Origin: Leptobrachium leishanense
Taxonomy: Eukaryota; Chordata; Amphibia; Anura; Megophryidae
NCBI GenBank assembly: GCA_009667805.1
Contig: CM019069.1
Coordinates: 91,361,204 to 91,425,203 of the forward strand
Reading direction: 5' to 3'
DNA: 64,000 nt
Below the pieces are notes generated by a model. That model made no database searches. It saw nothing but the letters and a program-made list of their open reading frames with translations, and was not told where the DNA came from. The position numbers and the translations under genes were made by a program. Below are positions 23,118 to 34,800 of this stretch, piece by piece. Position 1 is the stretch's first letter. Every line of letters starts with the position of its first letter.

Positions 23118-23200
23118 GATTCACTCTGCAGTCAGGGCTGGATTTATAATTAGATATAGTAGGCACATACATGTGCCTACAGGCGCTGCCATAAGGGGAG
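23118..23200 (+). mobile_element. hAT-like repeat end (CAGGGCTGGATTTAT)
   Basis: CAGGGCTGGATTTATAATTA followed by a palindromic GTAGGCACATAC/ATGTGCCTAC. The same CAGGGCTGGATT start occurs at 63805. The other end was not identified. Confidence 0.35.
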
Positions 23201-24137
23201 ACTTACTTGCTCTGTGTATTTTATTTTTTTTCTTTCTAAATTACAATTTACAATCATTTAGACCCCTGTTTCTCTGGCGCTCTACAGAATAGAGGGACAT
23301 ATAAGGTATCATTGGAAAGGACAGATTATCGCTTTTCCAATGATATAAAAATGACTAGGTTTGTTTAAAAATCTAATGACAAATAAAATTAAACAATTTT
23401 TCCTTTTTTTTTTAATGCAGCGCAAATATAAAGTGAACAGTCACTAACTTACCTTCTCATTTCCTACACTGCCAGCAAGTGTGGAAGTGATGGCACAATA
23501 TATTGCTTCATCGACCTAGATCACAGTACTTCAGCGAGGAGAGATGAGGGGACTTTGGAACCCTGCATCTCTGATTTGTACACCGCACAAAGTCAAGTGA
23601 AGTGTCAACTGAGCACAGAGAGAATTGTTTTTCCTTTTTTTTTTTTTTATTTAATATCCCTCAAAACAAAAATTAAAAATGTCGTTTTGGCACCTTTTTT
23701 TGGCGGGTGACACTCCAGATCACTGTACCTACAGGCTCCTGAGATGTAAATCTTGTCCTGTCTGCAGTACCAGGCAATATTGTGAGTTTATATGCATGCA
23801 CTTCAAATGGATGTCTTCGACATCCCAGCAGGTGCCTCTTCCATGTTTTCTTCAACTATGTAAGAAAGGTCTGTCCCCCTTCTTCATCTCCACCACTTTT
23901 GCAGGCATGTAGAGTTCCAGTCGCCAAGCCTAACTCACCATGTTCTTCCAAGGTCTACGTTCCTTCATGATGAGGTAATTGAGGACAACTTTTCTACATT
24001 TGGTTCCACTATTGCTGAACTCGGAGAATGTTGGCTGTTGAATTCTATTCAAAACTGTTATATCCTTTTTGGTGTTTGACATCTAGCAGAATATTTTATA
24101 TACTGCTCTTCAGACAAATGTTTTTCAACAAGGACAT

Positions 24138-24341
24138 ATTTTTTTTTGAGAAAGTAATTTACAAGGAAGGATACATTGAGATTTCTATAGTTTTCAAGAA
24201 AGTCCTAGGTGGCGACTATGTACCATTAGGTGTCTTGCCCAAGGACACTTACTGGAGAGGTGCTCTTGCCGGGATTCGAACCTGTGTCTCCACAGTCTCC
24301 ACAGTTATAGAGCAGTGATGTTACCTCTACTCCACCCAGCT
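24138..24341 (-). mobile_element. tRNA-derived SINE
   Basis: Minus-strand copy: head CAGCTGGGTGGAGTAGAGG, B box GGTTCGAATCCCG intact (in the + strand CGGGATTCGAACC, 24269-24281), tail block GAAATCTCAATGTATCC. An intact B box and the tRNA-like head define its tRNA origin. Confidence 0.8.
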
Positions 24342-24518
24342 GTTTTTGACTTACTACATTTTCCATTTCCCAGGTTTCCAGAGGCCAGAGCTGGTTATTT
24401 TTCAAGTTTGTTCGAATTTGAGTTCCTATTTTTTAAAAACTCTTTGCTTCAGGGTACCTTACCAACTCTATCCAGATCACTCATGCCCAACCCCCTCACC
24501 ATATTAAACTTCCTAGAC

Positions 24519-24650
24519 CAGTGATGGCAATCCTTAGCACCGCAAATGTTTCTGAACTGCATGTCCCATGATCCTAAGCCAGTCTTAAGTTGACTAAGCA
24601 TAATCGAACAAGTAGTTCCAAAACATATGGGGTGCCAAGGTTATGTTGCA
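24519..24650. mobile_element. hAT MITE (CAGTGATGGCAA type), decayed
   Basis: The left arm CAGTGATGGCAATCCTTAGC, GAACTGCATGTCCCATGATC and the right arm GTAGTTCCAAAACATATGGG / GTGCCAAGGTT form the inverted-repeat arrangement of a widespread vertebrate hAT MITE with GTTTTGGAACTACA-like arms. The right terminus is eroded and no 8-bp TSD is visible. Confidence 0.6.
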
Positions 24651-25690
24651 TCCTTCAAAAAGAAGTAAGACATACAGAATCTGCAGGTGGTATTTCCTTC
24701 TGGTTTACCCATTCCTCAGGGATAATAATGGCTGGCATAAGAAACGCTATATTGCATTCTAGAAAATGACTTCAATCTGCAAATTATTGGGAGATTTTAA
24801 TGAAAATATTTCACCATCCCTATAACTCTCCAGTCAGGCTGGCTCACATTTGTCCCACCTATGATGGCTGCTGAAATGTAATCAGAATTCGACTAGCCTA
24901 TTTCATTGTCTTCGACGATGTCCACTGGTACAAATGTTATAGGGTTGCAACATGTACTCAAGTCCTCAACATAAAATTCACACTCTCATCAGATTGGGTG
25001 ATATTTAATTACCTGCCTGACACATTGCAATTATTGATTTGAAAATCTGCAAGGGCTTTAATTAGGGAATTGACAGCTGTAGGAAAAAACTTCGCACAAT
25101 GGCCCTCAACCACCCCTCCATCTTTATTTCTGGTAAACCCAAGATAATACACCTTCTTCCTTCTAGATTGGACAAAAACCTCTTTATAAAAGCACATAAC
25201 CACCAGCATTTCAAATTCATTATCACCTGGACGCTGTTAATTACACAGTCTCAGAATGGAACCAAACTTCCCTTAAAACGTACCTTTCGATTTTCAAAAC
25301 GGTATACCCTCCAGATGTTCCGTGGCTGGTCCCTGATTCTAGGCACCCTAGCAACTCAATACTGATTTACATCAAGTTTCTCGCCTCCTAATGCTATTTC
25401 TCCCTCTTTTAATGTGACACCACTCCCCCCCATCGCAGAATTATTAGCTGCCTTTTGAGTAGTGATTGCTGCTCTAGTTGATTTGTGAGGTTTGCTCTAG
25501 GAGCATCACAATCGTTTTGAAATTGAATAAGGTTTAAACATTTTTTTTTACTTTTACGTTTACTTTTTACAACTTGTAATTGTATGTTTACAGATTTCTA
25601 CAATGTCTATATTGTGCTGCTGTTTGTCTTGTGCCTGTACCAATAGAAAGATGTTTTAAAATGCTAATGTAGACTTTAAAAATAGAGAAA

Positions 25691-26367
25691 TCACTATCCT
25701 ACAATGAGACTGCATTATTTTTTTCGATCTCGTGATTGTCTTTATACCCAACACTTGAAATAGCTCCAAAAACAGCATTAGTGTAATATTGAATATCTAT
25801 TACAATGGTCTTTAAACTGGATATTAATGTGCTACAGTAGAAGACATTGCTGAGCATGCAATGAAAGTCACTCTCCTAAAACAAACTAAATAATGAACAT
25901 GAATTGCATTCTGAAATGAAAGCCAGGGATATTCTGAGACCATATTTTCCAGTATAAGCTACTGCAATCAAACAACAAAACATTGCAAGCACCATACATT
26001 GCACTTTGAGTCGTAAAGAAAGCTAACTGCACGACTCTAAATTGCATGGGTTAATCATAAAACATCAGGATCCATATAGATATTCCCAGTATTTATCTGC
26101 GTATCCTTCCACCACTCCAGCCGGATCTCATTCGCGCGAGATCACGTCTGTCGCCGTGGAATCCTATGGACTACTGGAGTTAGTTGCAGTTACCTTGTTG
26201 CAGCTCAGATGTGTTACAACTCGACAAAGTGGCTCGTTCGTAATACGGACGTTAAGGCAAACTGCAAATGGAAAAAAGTAGATGCGGACGTTTTCCTTTT
26301 GCATCTTACCTTTAATGTCTGAGTTGTGATCCGACCAAAGAGTTTGCTGAAGATCTAAAAAACAATG
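25691..26367. other. No recognised feature
   Basis: AT-rich intronic DNA. No coding, RNA or terminal-repeat signal. Confidence 0.3.
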
Positions 26368-26495
26368 GACCCTATTCCAACCCCGGTGTAAACTTAATCA
26401 GAGCTGGTGTGTACATTCTTGAGCCATTATAGTGTACAGAGTTGCTATGATTACAACAACTATGGTTAAGTTTACACCAATGTTGGAATAAGGTC
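26368..26495. mobile_element. 128-bp MITE (GACCCTATTCCAAC ends)
   Basis: TIRs: GACCCTATTCCAACCCCGGT, continuing GTAAACTTAA, versus inverted GACCTTATTCCAACATTGGT, continuing GTAAACTTAA. The unpaired centre is about 50 bp. TSD too short to decide (TG on each side), so the superfamily is open. Confidence 0.65.
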
Positions 26496-26968
26496 TGCTG
26501 TTACTGAAAGATGACATATTCTATTGTTTCTCAAAAGAAAAATCCAAACAGTGGCCGTAGAAACACTGCCTCTTTATGAATGATCCACATAGAGTTATTC
26601 TTTCCTCTGTACAGAATAAATATAGAAATGTGTACTGGAAATATTATATAGTAGACTGAATGCTGCTTGTGTGGGAGTAAAGATTGCCAGCATGCCATCC
26701 TTGCCAACTTTCCCATTTTTCCCAGAACAGTCTCGGAACTTAGAGGAATTTGAGGAGGATAAAGAAAGAGAATCTAAAATAGGGACATGAAGGTGTTAAA
26801 GAGGGACATGAGTGGGTTAAGGAGATAAAAGAGGGGTAAAGACAATAACATGAGAAGCGGCCCTGGAAATTGGTTATGCACAGAACATATATGACTTTGG
26901 GCACCATTTTATAAATTGGTTCCCTTGTGTATAGTGTGTTACGTAATTATTCAATGTATCAAGCCGGT
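26496..26968. other. No recognised feature
   Basis: Intronic sequence before the solo LTR. Short GGGACATGA repeats near 26784-26810 only. Confidence 0.3.
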
Positions 26969-26973
26969 GATTT

Positions 26974-27567
26974 TGTCACATCCCATGCTGACAATACCCA
27001 GCGTCCAGCAGCGTCCTGCTCACTGCTCGCTGCTCGCTGGCAGGGCACCGAGTGAAGTGCACAGAGCTTGTGGTCACGTGAGATTCTAGGGGGCGGGGTG
27101 CGGCTTGAAGATGCGACGCCTGCCAGGTTTATAATCCATCGTCTCATTTACTCAGGTGCCTTGATGTGGTATTCACTTACCACAGCGCTCTTAGTGTATT
27201 TGGCTACATTTGTGTATCAACCTGTTATTCTCTGACAAGCCCACTCTGTGTACCGACCTGGCATTCTCTGACGAACCAGTTCTGTGTACCAAAGTGGCAT
27301 TGACTGACAACCCTGCTCTGTGTAACGATGTGGCAAGTACTAATGATCCTGCTCTGAGTATCAATATTAGCACACGTCTGACAGGTACTCAGATCCCGGT
27401 TCCATCAACCAAAATCCGTTCTAACATTCTGGTATCTGTTAACCCTTGCTAGGTACGTGTCGCTTGGATCCCTGAAGATAGCTGTATCGACCACCTAAGA
27501 ATATGAGGGGTAGATATTATACTGTATACAGGGACCATTATCATAGACCAAGGGGGGATCCGTGACA
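26974..27567 (+). mobile_element. Solo LTR, probably Ty3/Gypsy-type
   Basis: 594 bp beginning TGTCACATCC and ending GGATCCGTGACA (TG…CA with short inverted ends), flanked by a perfect 5-bp TSD GATTT (26969-26973, 27568-27572). No internal retrotransposon domain follows, so it is a solo LTR from recombination. A TTTATAAT box lies at 27127. Positions 27215-27365 hold about four imperfect ~36-bp repeats of the type CTGTGTACCGACCTGGCATT. Orientation is inferred from the TATA-like box. Confidence 0.87.
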
Positions 27568-27572
27568 GATTT

Positions 27573-28555
27573 CTAATTTACCACTACTCATTTTGTTGTT
27601 CATTCCAAACTCTTTTCTTACCTCTTTTTCAAAACCCCTAATATTTTCCGTGTGCTCATTTTGCTCCTGCTCCGGTACTGGTGAATGGACAGGAGGATTA
27701 TGTTTTGCAGCCCTCCATGGATTCCTGTTACTGCCACAGCAGTCTCCAGTATATCGTCCAATGTGCTGATTACAAAATACTACCGCAATCCAATTATACA
27801 CATAAAGTAAATCTATTATATATTTCTATAAAAAAAATTCAACTATTGTGTTTCAATTATTGTATGGTTATTTTGCTATAAAATTACTTTAATAAATTGT
27901 GCATATAACATATTTAGCAAAACTGATTCCATAAAGGCCATGTCATTTTTATTCCCACTACAGCAATAAATAAAAGAGGTAATTTATGCCATGTACATTT
28001 GAGTATGTGAAAAGCAATGAACTTTTTAACACCGAGAGGGCAAGTGGGGACATTTTTAACTGTCTCGTTTAACTAGAGCAGTAGCTGTCATATTTCACCA
28101 GAAATTTACAGAAGCAGTAAATACAACTATAAAGATATAAAACCTACTATGCTATCAGCACATTGGTAATGGGATTAGTATTTAAGCCATTAGCTTTTTC
28201 ACACTGCTCTATATGACATCCTTTTTGGAAGTATTTATTATTAAGTGTCACAACTCAGAAGATAATGAGTGATGGCACAAAGTGACAGCTAGAAATTTGA
28301 AAGTTCGCCCTTCTTAAAACACATAAAAATGAACAGTAAAAACACAGTTTTGTTAACGTTTCTTTTAACGTAGTCCACATTCTTAATTTAGTTTTTAAAG
28401 TTCATATCTGAAAATGCAAATAGAAGCCTGGCTGTGTAGAGCTACAAATACTGTAAGTGACTGTGATGACAACAGTAAGTGTAAATGGACAGTATTTTTT
28501 AGATAGAAGGTTATAAATCAATAACTTTATTTTATCAGGTCCATCTTTTGATGTA
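27573..28555. other. No recognised feature
   Basis: AT-rich intronic DNA with no coding or repeat signal that I can defend. Confidence 0.3.
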
Positions 28556-28992
28556 ACCCCTTCACTACTGAGATTTTGATAACTGGGATCTGCAAAGGCA
28601 CCATCAGGTACCCAATATCGATTTATCTCAATCTGCAGCTGAGCAGGACAAAAGCAATTTAAATTTGCATAAAGCTACAGAAGGTGCCCCCAAAGTTTTA
28701 GCTCTGTTGGCATAATGTCCAGGCTGCTAAAACTGTCTAAAATTTGCTAGTTGAATGTCCTTGAAGGACTTTCAGCTGCTCGATTTCGAAAACTGTAGCT
28801 CTAAATGCAGTAACTCAATTTGGCCAATAGATGGCAACAGCTGCCGTCCACATAGGTTGTAACAGTAAGAATTACACTGGGAATATTCTCAAATATTTCT
28901 TATGTAATTATTTAAAATGATTTTTCTTTAAAAAAAAAACACTGATTCCTGTCAATGTTTTTCTGGAAAATTACTTGGTAGTGAAGGGGTTT
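28556..28992. mobile_element. TTAA-type MITE related to the hairpin-chain family
   Basis: TIRs AACCCCTTCACTACTGAG and, inverted, AACCCCTTCACTACCAAG, in a TA/TTA context. The end looks like a CpG-decayed version of the CCCTTTCGCTGCTGAGG end of 11421-12646. The interior is about 400 bp, non-coding, and lacks the chain of hairpins. Confidence 0.6.
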
Positions 28993-29345
28993 AGAAAACC
29001 AAACCATGTAGTTGCAGATTTATAACACCGCCACTGCACAATGTAGCAAATGCAGGATACAAAGTTAATGTACTTTAATTTCAGTAACACTGTTTCACAT
29101 ATACAATACCTCCTGCAGTTAACATTTCATTCATCCGGCATGATGTGTGGTTTTAATTCTGTTTAATTTTTAGTTACTTTCATTTCCTTTGCTCTTTCTT
29201 TTATTTGTCTGTGGTTCCAATATTCAATTTTCTCACTTATTTTGGTAAGCAGTAGTGCCATATGTCAGATGTAGGAATGAAGAATTCTGCTGGAATAGAA
29301 GTGACACACTCAAATACAATTAAATACTCTTATAGACAGACTTTT

Positions 29346-30210
29346 AGGGGTTATTCAGACAGCACCAAAATGTCACCGACATTTCAGTGCTCTCTCGTTC
29401 GCTGCACTTCAGTGAGGTCAGTTTGCCAACCCTGCGGTGAATTAAGCATTCACCACAGGATCCCCGAAGTGCGGTGAATCAACCCGCCGTACACATCCAA
29501 AATATCTCAGCAAAACCGCCAAAATCAGAAAACCGATGAACTAATCGAAAAACTGCCAAATAGATCCAATAAACCACCGAATGCATCTGACGAACAGACC
29601 TCTGTATCGATCTGAAAAAGTCGTCGACCCTCCAAACCAGGGGTAAAAATATTTTTTAAAAGAAAGCAAATTTTAAATGTGTACATAAAAATGCCTGGAA
29701 ATGACGTATATGTTTCTATGAATAATAATAATAATAATGATAATAATAATAATAAAATGGCCTGTTACAGAATTTAAAAAAACGCCAGTTTAAAAAAAAA
29801 TCTGAATTATAAATTTCACAGAAAAATGTCTAAAAACTCCTAAAAAATAAATAAAGAGACTTTTTACTGCAAATTAAAAGAATAAATGGTTTAATAAATA
29901 TTCAATATTCAGTTTTACATTGATACCTCTGGGATTTGCCTGCTTAAACCTATCAAATGAAACCACCAAAAATGAGGGCATTTCACTGATATTTCTGTGC
30001 TGTTCGGTGTTCTCTGAATAGATTAACCGTTACTTCTCTATGCGGATTTTCACTGCCGCCGAAGATCACCATATTTTGCTGGCAGTTTGCCATATTTGGC
30101 GAATTGACAGCTTTTTGAATAGCCGAATAGCCACGAAATTGCACTGTACAGAAAAATTCACAGTTCAGTGCAATTTCGTGGCCAATTCGGTGCTCTCTGA
30201 ATAAGAACCT
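29346..30210 (+). mobile_element. GGTTATTCA-family DNA transposon, near-complete
   Basis: Starts AGGGGTTATTCAGACAGCAC and ends GTGCTCTCTGAATAAGAACCT. Internal blocks match 10961-13109 in order: a hairpin next to the end (AATGTCACCGACATT), the CACCACAGGATCCCCGAAG block, an AAT microsatellite (29719-29756), AATAAAGAGACTTTTTAC, and the right hairpin AAATTGCACTG..CAGTGCAATTT. Non-coding. Confidence 0.75.
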
Positions 30211-30541
30211 TTAGCTAATATTTTTGATCGATTGTAAATTCACATCAAAGGTGAAAAGGTACAGGACTGGGGTTTACCAATTTATGAGGCAGTTACATCA
30301 AGAATACCAGAGAACAACCAAGGATAACTGGGATCTTCTGAATTCATAATTATTTGAAATAATGTCTTAATAGAAACATTTAGTCGTTAATGATAAAGAA
30401 TTTGGTTTCATCTTGTAGCTCATTGCTGTCTCAAGTGTTTTGATGCATGTACAACAGTGTGTCCCAATGCTTTAGCTCCATTTCATTACAAGACAATTGG
30501 TATTCACATGGTTAAGAATGTCAAGTGCCTTAGTCCACTTA

Positions 30542-31312
30542 AGGGGTTATTCAATAAGCAACAAGCTTGCCACAGAATTTCACCGAACAGTGAATATCAC
30601 ATACGGTGCAATTTCGTGGCAGTTCGTCTATTCAGGATGCTGTCCATTCAAATACTGCTGAATTGACAGCGAAATAGGTTGCCGTTTGCCACAGATTGCC
30701 ACAATTCGGTGATCTTCTGAGGCAGTGAAATTGCACCATAGAGAAGTAATGGTTAATCTATTCAGAGAACGCTGAACTGCACCGTAGTGTCAGTGAAATG
30801 CCCTGATTCAGTTCGACAGGTTTAAATAGGCGAATCACATAGGATTCAATGTTAAAAAATATTATCTTTTTTTTTAATGCATTAGTTTATTCTTTTAATT
30901 TTTAGCAAACCGTCTTTTTATTAATTTGGTTTTTGGAACACTTAGGTATTTTTTATATATTTTTTTAGATGAAATTTTTGATTGCTAAGTTTTTTTAAAA
31001 GGCTTTTTTTATTCTGTAACAGAGCGTTTTATTATTTTATATAGAACCCTTCTATTTTAATTATTTTTTATTTGTTTAACACCTATTAGAAGATTAGCAG
31101 AGTTCAGATTATTTTTTTTCTGCAGTTCGGCGGCATTTGGCGGTCTGTTGGGTGGTCTTCGTCAGCCCCAAGTTTAGCGCACTTCAGGAACCCTGTTGTG
31201 AATAGTGAATTCACCACAGGGTCAGTCAAATTGAATCATGGAAGTGTTAGTGCACAAAACCAGAAAGCACTGAAATTTCAGTGACATTTTTTGTGCTTTC
31301 TGAATAACCCCT
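30542..31312 (-). mobile_element. GGTTATTCA-family DNA transposon, complete, inverted
   Basis: AGGGGTTATTCAATAAGC…TTCTGAATAACCCCT, flanked by TTA on both sides (30539-30541, 31313-31315), a clean 3-bp TSD compatible with PIF/Harbinger. Internal blocks run opposite to 29346-30210: the CTATTCAGAGAACGCTGAAC block precedes the AATGTTAAAAAATATTA block. Non-coding, 771 bp. Confidence 0.75.
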
Positions 31313-31315
31313 TTA

Positions 31316-31929
31316 GTGTTATAAATGAAACCATAATAATGCATGTTTTTAATACTAAGCCACATTTAAGTAACCCATAGATATGTCGAAATCTCTATCA
31401 CCAATATCATAACTTAAAAGATATATTCACTACATATTTTTGCAGTTTTCTGTTGTATCATACATATATTTTTATTTTACCTACTATGAAATTGCATTAT
31501 TATACCTTTCAAATCTTTTGAAAAGGTTTGCCAGATATTTTTGGAATAAATTCTTACTGTTGTTTATTTTATGTTTAAACCTCTAACTACAAAAAACGTA
31601 TACATGATTTTGCATTGGATTACAATGAAAAATAAAAATTATCATATAAAGCCATACTTGCATTCATTTTTAATGCAAGATTCTTCCTGGACAGAAACAA
31701 AATTATGTGTGAGGATAACAAGCTGTAGTTAATGACTAAAAGCCCAATTAAAATTAACTCCATGTGGCAAAAAATGAATAATAGTTAAATTTTTTAGAAT
31801 ATTCATTTTACAAAACTAGTTTTAATTCCTTTAACCTATCAAAGTGGTTTGACTTTTGAATGCATAGCCACTCTGATATTGTTGTAATTACAAATCAATA
31901 AAATCTTGCGGTTTGATTTCTTTCCTTAT
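31316..31929. other. No recognised feature
   Basis: AT-rich intronic DNA. No support for any element. Confidence 0.3.
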
Positions 31930-31937
31930 AATTAAGC

Positions 31938-32119
31938 CAGTGTTTCCCAAACCTGTCCTCAGGACCCTCAACCAGGCCAGATTTTGCAGATCACCTTAGG
32001 GAAAAGCAGACTGAATCCTACAATTACTGAGCAGCAAATCATATCACCTGTGCTGAGCTTCAGATATCTGGAAAACCTGGCGAGGCGGAGGGTCCTGAGG
32101 ACAGGTTTGGGAAACACTG
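31938..32119. mobile_element. hAT MITE (CAGTGTTTCCCAAAC ends) with 8-bp TSD
   Basis: 182 bp with TIRs CAGTGTTTCCCAAACCTGTC, continuing CTCAGGACC, and the matching inverted end, flanked by a perfect TSD AATTAAGC (31930-31937, 32120-32127). An 8-bp TSD plus CAGTGTTTCCCA ends is characteristic of hAT MITEs. Confidence 0.93.
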
Positions 32120-32667
32120 AATTAAGCCTTTCAATACCTATAGCATGTATACTTGATCTTCAAAGGACTTGTTAGTGCCCCAGGATTGAGTATACTCGAT
32201 ATGGGCAAACACATGAGCAATCCAAGGGAATTCGTTTTTTTTTCCAAACAAGATTTATTTGAAAATAGGCTTCAGAATGTGCCGACAAACTTTTAGCACC
32301 TCTGGCATGATACCCAGGTGCCACAACAATTTAAATAGCTTGGATTCCTTTTTGTTCCTCAAGATAAAAAGGAATCCCAAGTTGTGTTATGGCGATGTAG
32401 TAGTGCTATTTGTCTATTTGCCTGCCTAGTAATTCATATATATGAGAATGTGCTTTTGATATTTGAAACTATATTTGAAACACAGTTTCAATATATGTAT
32501 AATGTAAATCTGTTTTCCATAAATCCACTGGGTTCTGGCACTGAATTTATGGAAAACAACTTGGTAGTGAAGGAGATAATACCTACTTAATAAGTATTGA
32601 AAATATGGCCAATACATCAAGAAATAGCATTACGTATATTTAGAAGTGTCTCTTTTTTGTTCAACAG

Positions 32668-32727
32668 AAAATGTAACTGCAACAACAAAATCAGAAGATA
32701 GTCATTATGCAAGAACTGACTACACCG
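32668..32727 (+). CDS. TMEFF2: TMEFF2 exon: linker between Kazal 2 and EGF-like module
   Basis: A 60-bp internal exon between TTCAACAG (32660-32667) and a GTAAGT donor (32728). Joined to the preceding exon it reads Q-E-N-V-T-A-T-T-K-S-E-D then SHYARTDYT, matching the TMEFF2 linker after the second follistatin module (NTTTTTKSEDGHYARTDYA in mammals, from memory). It enters after one base of a codon and leaves after one base, so phase is preserved. It would be missed by ORF searches. The EGF-like and transmembrane exons are not visible in the following 31 kb, so the next intron is probably long. Confidence 0.88.
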
Positions 32728-33862
32728 GTAAGTTCAAAACAAGTAGATCCATGGTTTGTTATTGCCTCTTTCTCTGAAGGAAGAAAGGGGGGAAAAAACA
32801 CTAATTGTAGTTGGTGCTCAGCACCTTTATATTCAACTTCATTTTATAAAATAAAATAAAACAGCTTAAAAGAATATTAATAAATTATAGCAGTTATAAA
32901 TACTCTAAGAATGATTAAACTAGCGTTTTTTTAATTTACCATTTATTGGTAAATGATTAAACAAAAAAATATTCTCTCAGCGGAAGAGGTTATCAGAGAA
33001 ACTGCATTAATGACAAACAAGAAAAAGCTTTTTTTTGTTTCCTATTTCTGATAAGAAAATAATCGCGACATATTAACAGTTTAAACATATATTAATTTTT
33101 GAGGTGAAGAGTTTGCTTATAGCTGGTGATTTTAGCGCTGTCCTCTTCCCCACCCTGGATCAATCCAATGTCTCCAAGGCGACAGTTTTCGTAACTGCAC
33201 AAGCACATTATACATTTTTCATCATTTTGTGAGGGGCCTGGTGGACGTTTGGTGGGCTTCCCACGTCTCAGACATCGACTATACTTACTTTTTACTCCCA
33301 CTCTCATGTGTCCTACTTACAAATAATTTGTTGTTTATTTGTTTGTGGCGCTGGAGTCCCTGACGGAAGTTAGGGAGTCAGGCATTGGGTCAATTACCTG
33401 GTCCGATCATGCCGACGTTCACGTGGAAGGTCATGTGAATACCTGCAGGGGATCCTGGCAGTGGCTTATACCCAACACTTTTATATTCTGAGGAGATTAA
33501 ACAATTCATCCAACAAGAAATTGAGTCCTTTTTTCAGACTAATCTAATGGACGATATGCTTATTGTTACTGTCTGGACGGCAACTAAGGTGGTGATGCGC
33601 AGTGTTTTTATTAGTCCAGAAGTTTGTCCGCTTGCAGTCTCAACAGTCTAAAATGGAATTTAGACATAAGACTGTCATCTTACATGTTCTTTGTCGTAAT
33701 CTAGTTCCACTGCACACAGTTGAACTCGAGCCCTCCAAGACCCTGTCCTATTGTGGCTTTTTTATTTCCTGGTGCGGAAGCAAATCTAGAAGACTTGTAA
33801 TTTTTTTCATTGTCATGTTTAATGAATTTTTGATTTGTTACTAAGTTCAAGGGTGAATTTCC
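32728..33862 (+). other. TMEFF2 downstream intron, no element recognised
   Basis: Start of the intron after the linker exon. 33300-33600 contains LINE-like text without a clear motif. No EGF-like exon here. Confidence 0.35.
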
Positions 33863-34800
33863 TTTTTTTTCCCTCTAAGCCCCTGGCTCATATATACACC
33901 CAGGGGACTTGTTATATATTTTTTTCTTCTTTCTTGCCTTCTTTTCCTTCACCTTCCTATCTTCTTCCTGTTCTTTCCCTCCCTCAGCTGGTACACTCAC
34001 ACAAAATGGATGCTGGTGGGTCAACATATCACTTACCCTAAAGTGTCTTTCTCTCATTGTGAATGGCCTGAATAGTCTGGTTAAAGGGCACAAAAGAAGA
34101 GGTAAAATAGGGATGCTAAAGGGAGATTAGCGAACATTATTTTTCCCCTTAGCGTCCCCATTTTAGCTGCAGGGAGCTGATAGTGCCTGACCTGTGGGCA
34201 GGCTCACCCGCTTTGAAAGCAAATTACTTGCTAAAATAGCCCTAGCAACATGTAGAGCAATAGAGCATCTTTGGAACACCCTACGTATCCGATTGATTAA
34301 TTCAATCTACTCCAAAATAATAGAATCCATGAAAATGGATAAATTGACTGTAATATTACATGATATCACTCAAAACGTATGCAAGGTTTTCGACCCATGC
34401 AATTTACCCATCTTCAGCTCTGGGGTGGCTCTAAGGCTCAGCTGCCGAGGGGGCCTGATAACCCTGCCCCACCTCCTCTTCTGTTTGCACACTTTTTCTT
34501 CAACAATCCTCTTTTCTAACGCCTGTTACCTCTTGCCCCTATCCCCTTAATTTTTTTCTTACTTTTTTTTCCTTTTTGTTTTTGTGTGCCCATGTTTCGT
34601 CACATAAAGTCCACCAGCATACATGTCAATGGGTCAATGGATACTCCTTAATTTTTTTTCTAGCCTCATTTAAGTCCATTGATTTTTTTTTATTATGTTT
34701 TGTATGGACTGCTTTTTGTCATGGTTTTTACCTACTTCCATTTTTCTCTTATGTTTAATGTTATACAACTTTTCTGAAAACCTGAAAAATAAAGATTAAA
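33863..34800 (+). mobile_element. Internally deleted L1-like LINE
   Basis: Around 34016-34090 the frame reads LKCLSLIVNGLNSLVKGHKR, which resembles the start of L1-type ORF2 (LNVNGLNSP-like). After a jump at about 34140-34190, ESKLLAKIALATCRAIEHLW and IYSKIIESMKMDKLTVILHD resemble the ORF2 C-terminus. The 3' end is AAAAATAAAGATTAAAATAAAA (34783-34804). The endonuclease and RT core are therefore deleted. Confidence 0.5.

Larger units (their letters stand above)
22580..25690 (+). mobile_element. Dead L1/Tx1-like LINE, interrupted
   Basis: Near 22580-22690 a frame reads LDEKTEKLSTTVENMVSQ then RLMEMEDQVS, the coiled-coil style of L1 ORF1. The far end (about 25560-25670) resembles an L1-type 3' untranslated tail with GTGCCTGTACCAATAGAAAG and poly-A-like sequence. 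Between them I see no intact RT motif. A SINE (24138-24341) and a hAT MITE (24519-24650) interrupt the stretch. The two ends may belong to different old LINE copies. Confidence 0.35.
8461..32667 (+). other. TMEFF2: TMEFF2 intron (24,207 bp), transposon-filled
   Basis: Intron bounded by a GTAATG donor at 8461 and a TTCAACAG acceptor ending at 32667. It contains the SINE, LINE, LTR, hAT, Harbinger-like and TTAA elements listed separately. No further exon was recognised inside it. Confidence 0.85.

Noticed and set aside
27210..27452. Frame with a 12-residue repeat (CTDLAFSDEP-like)
   Set aside because: Lies inside a solo LTR with clean ends and TSD; no evidence of translation.
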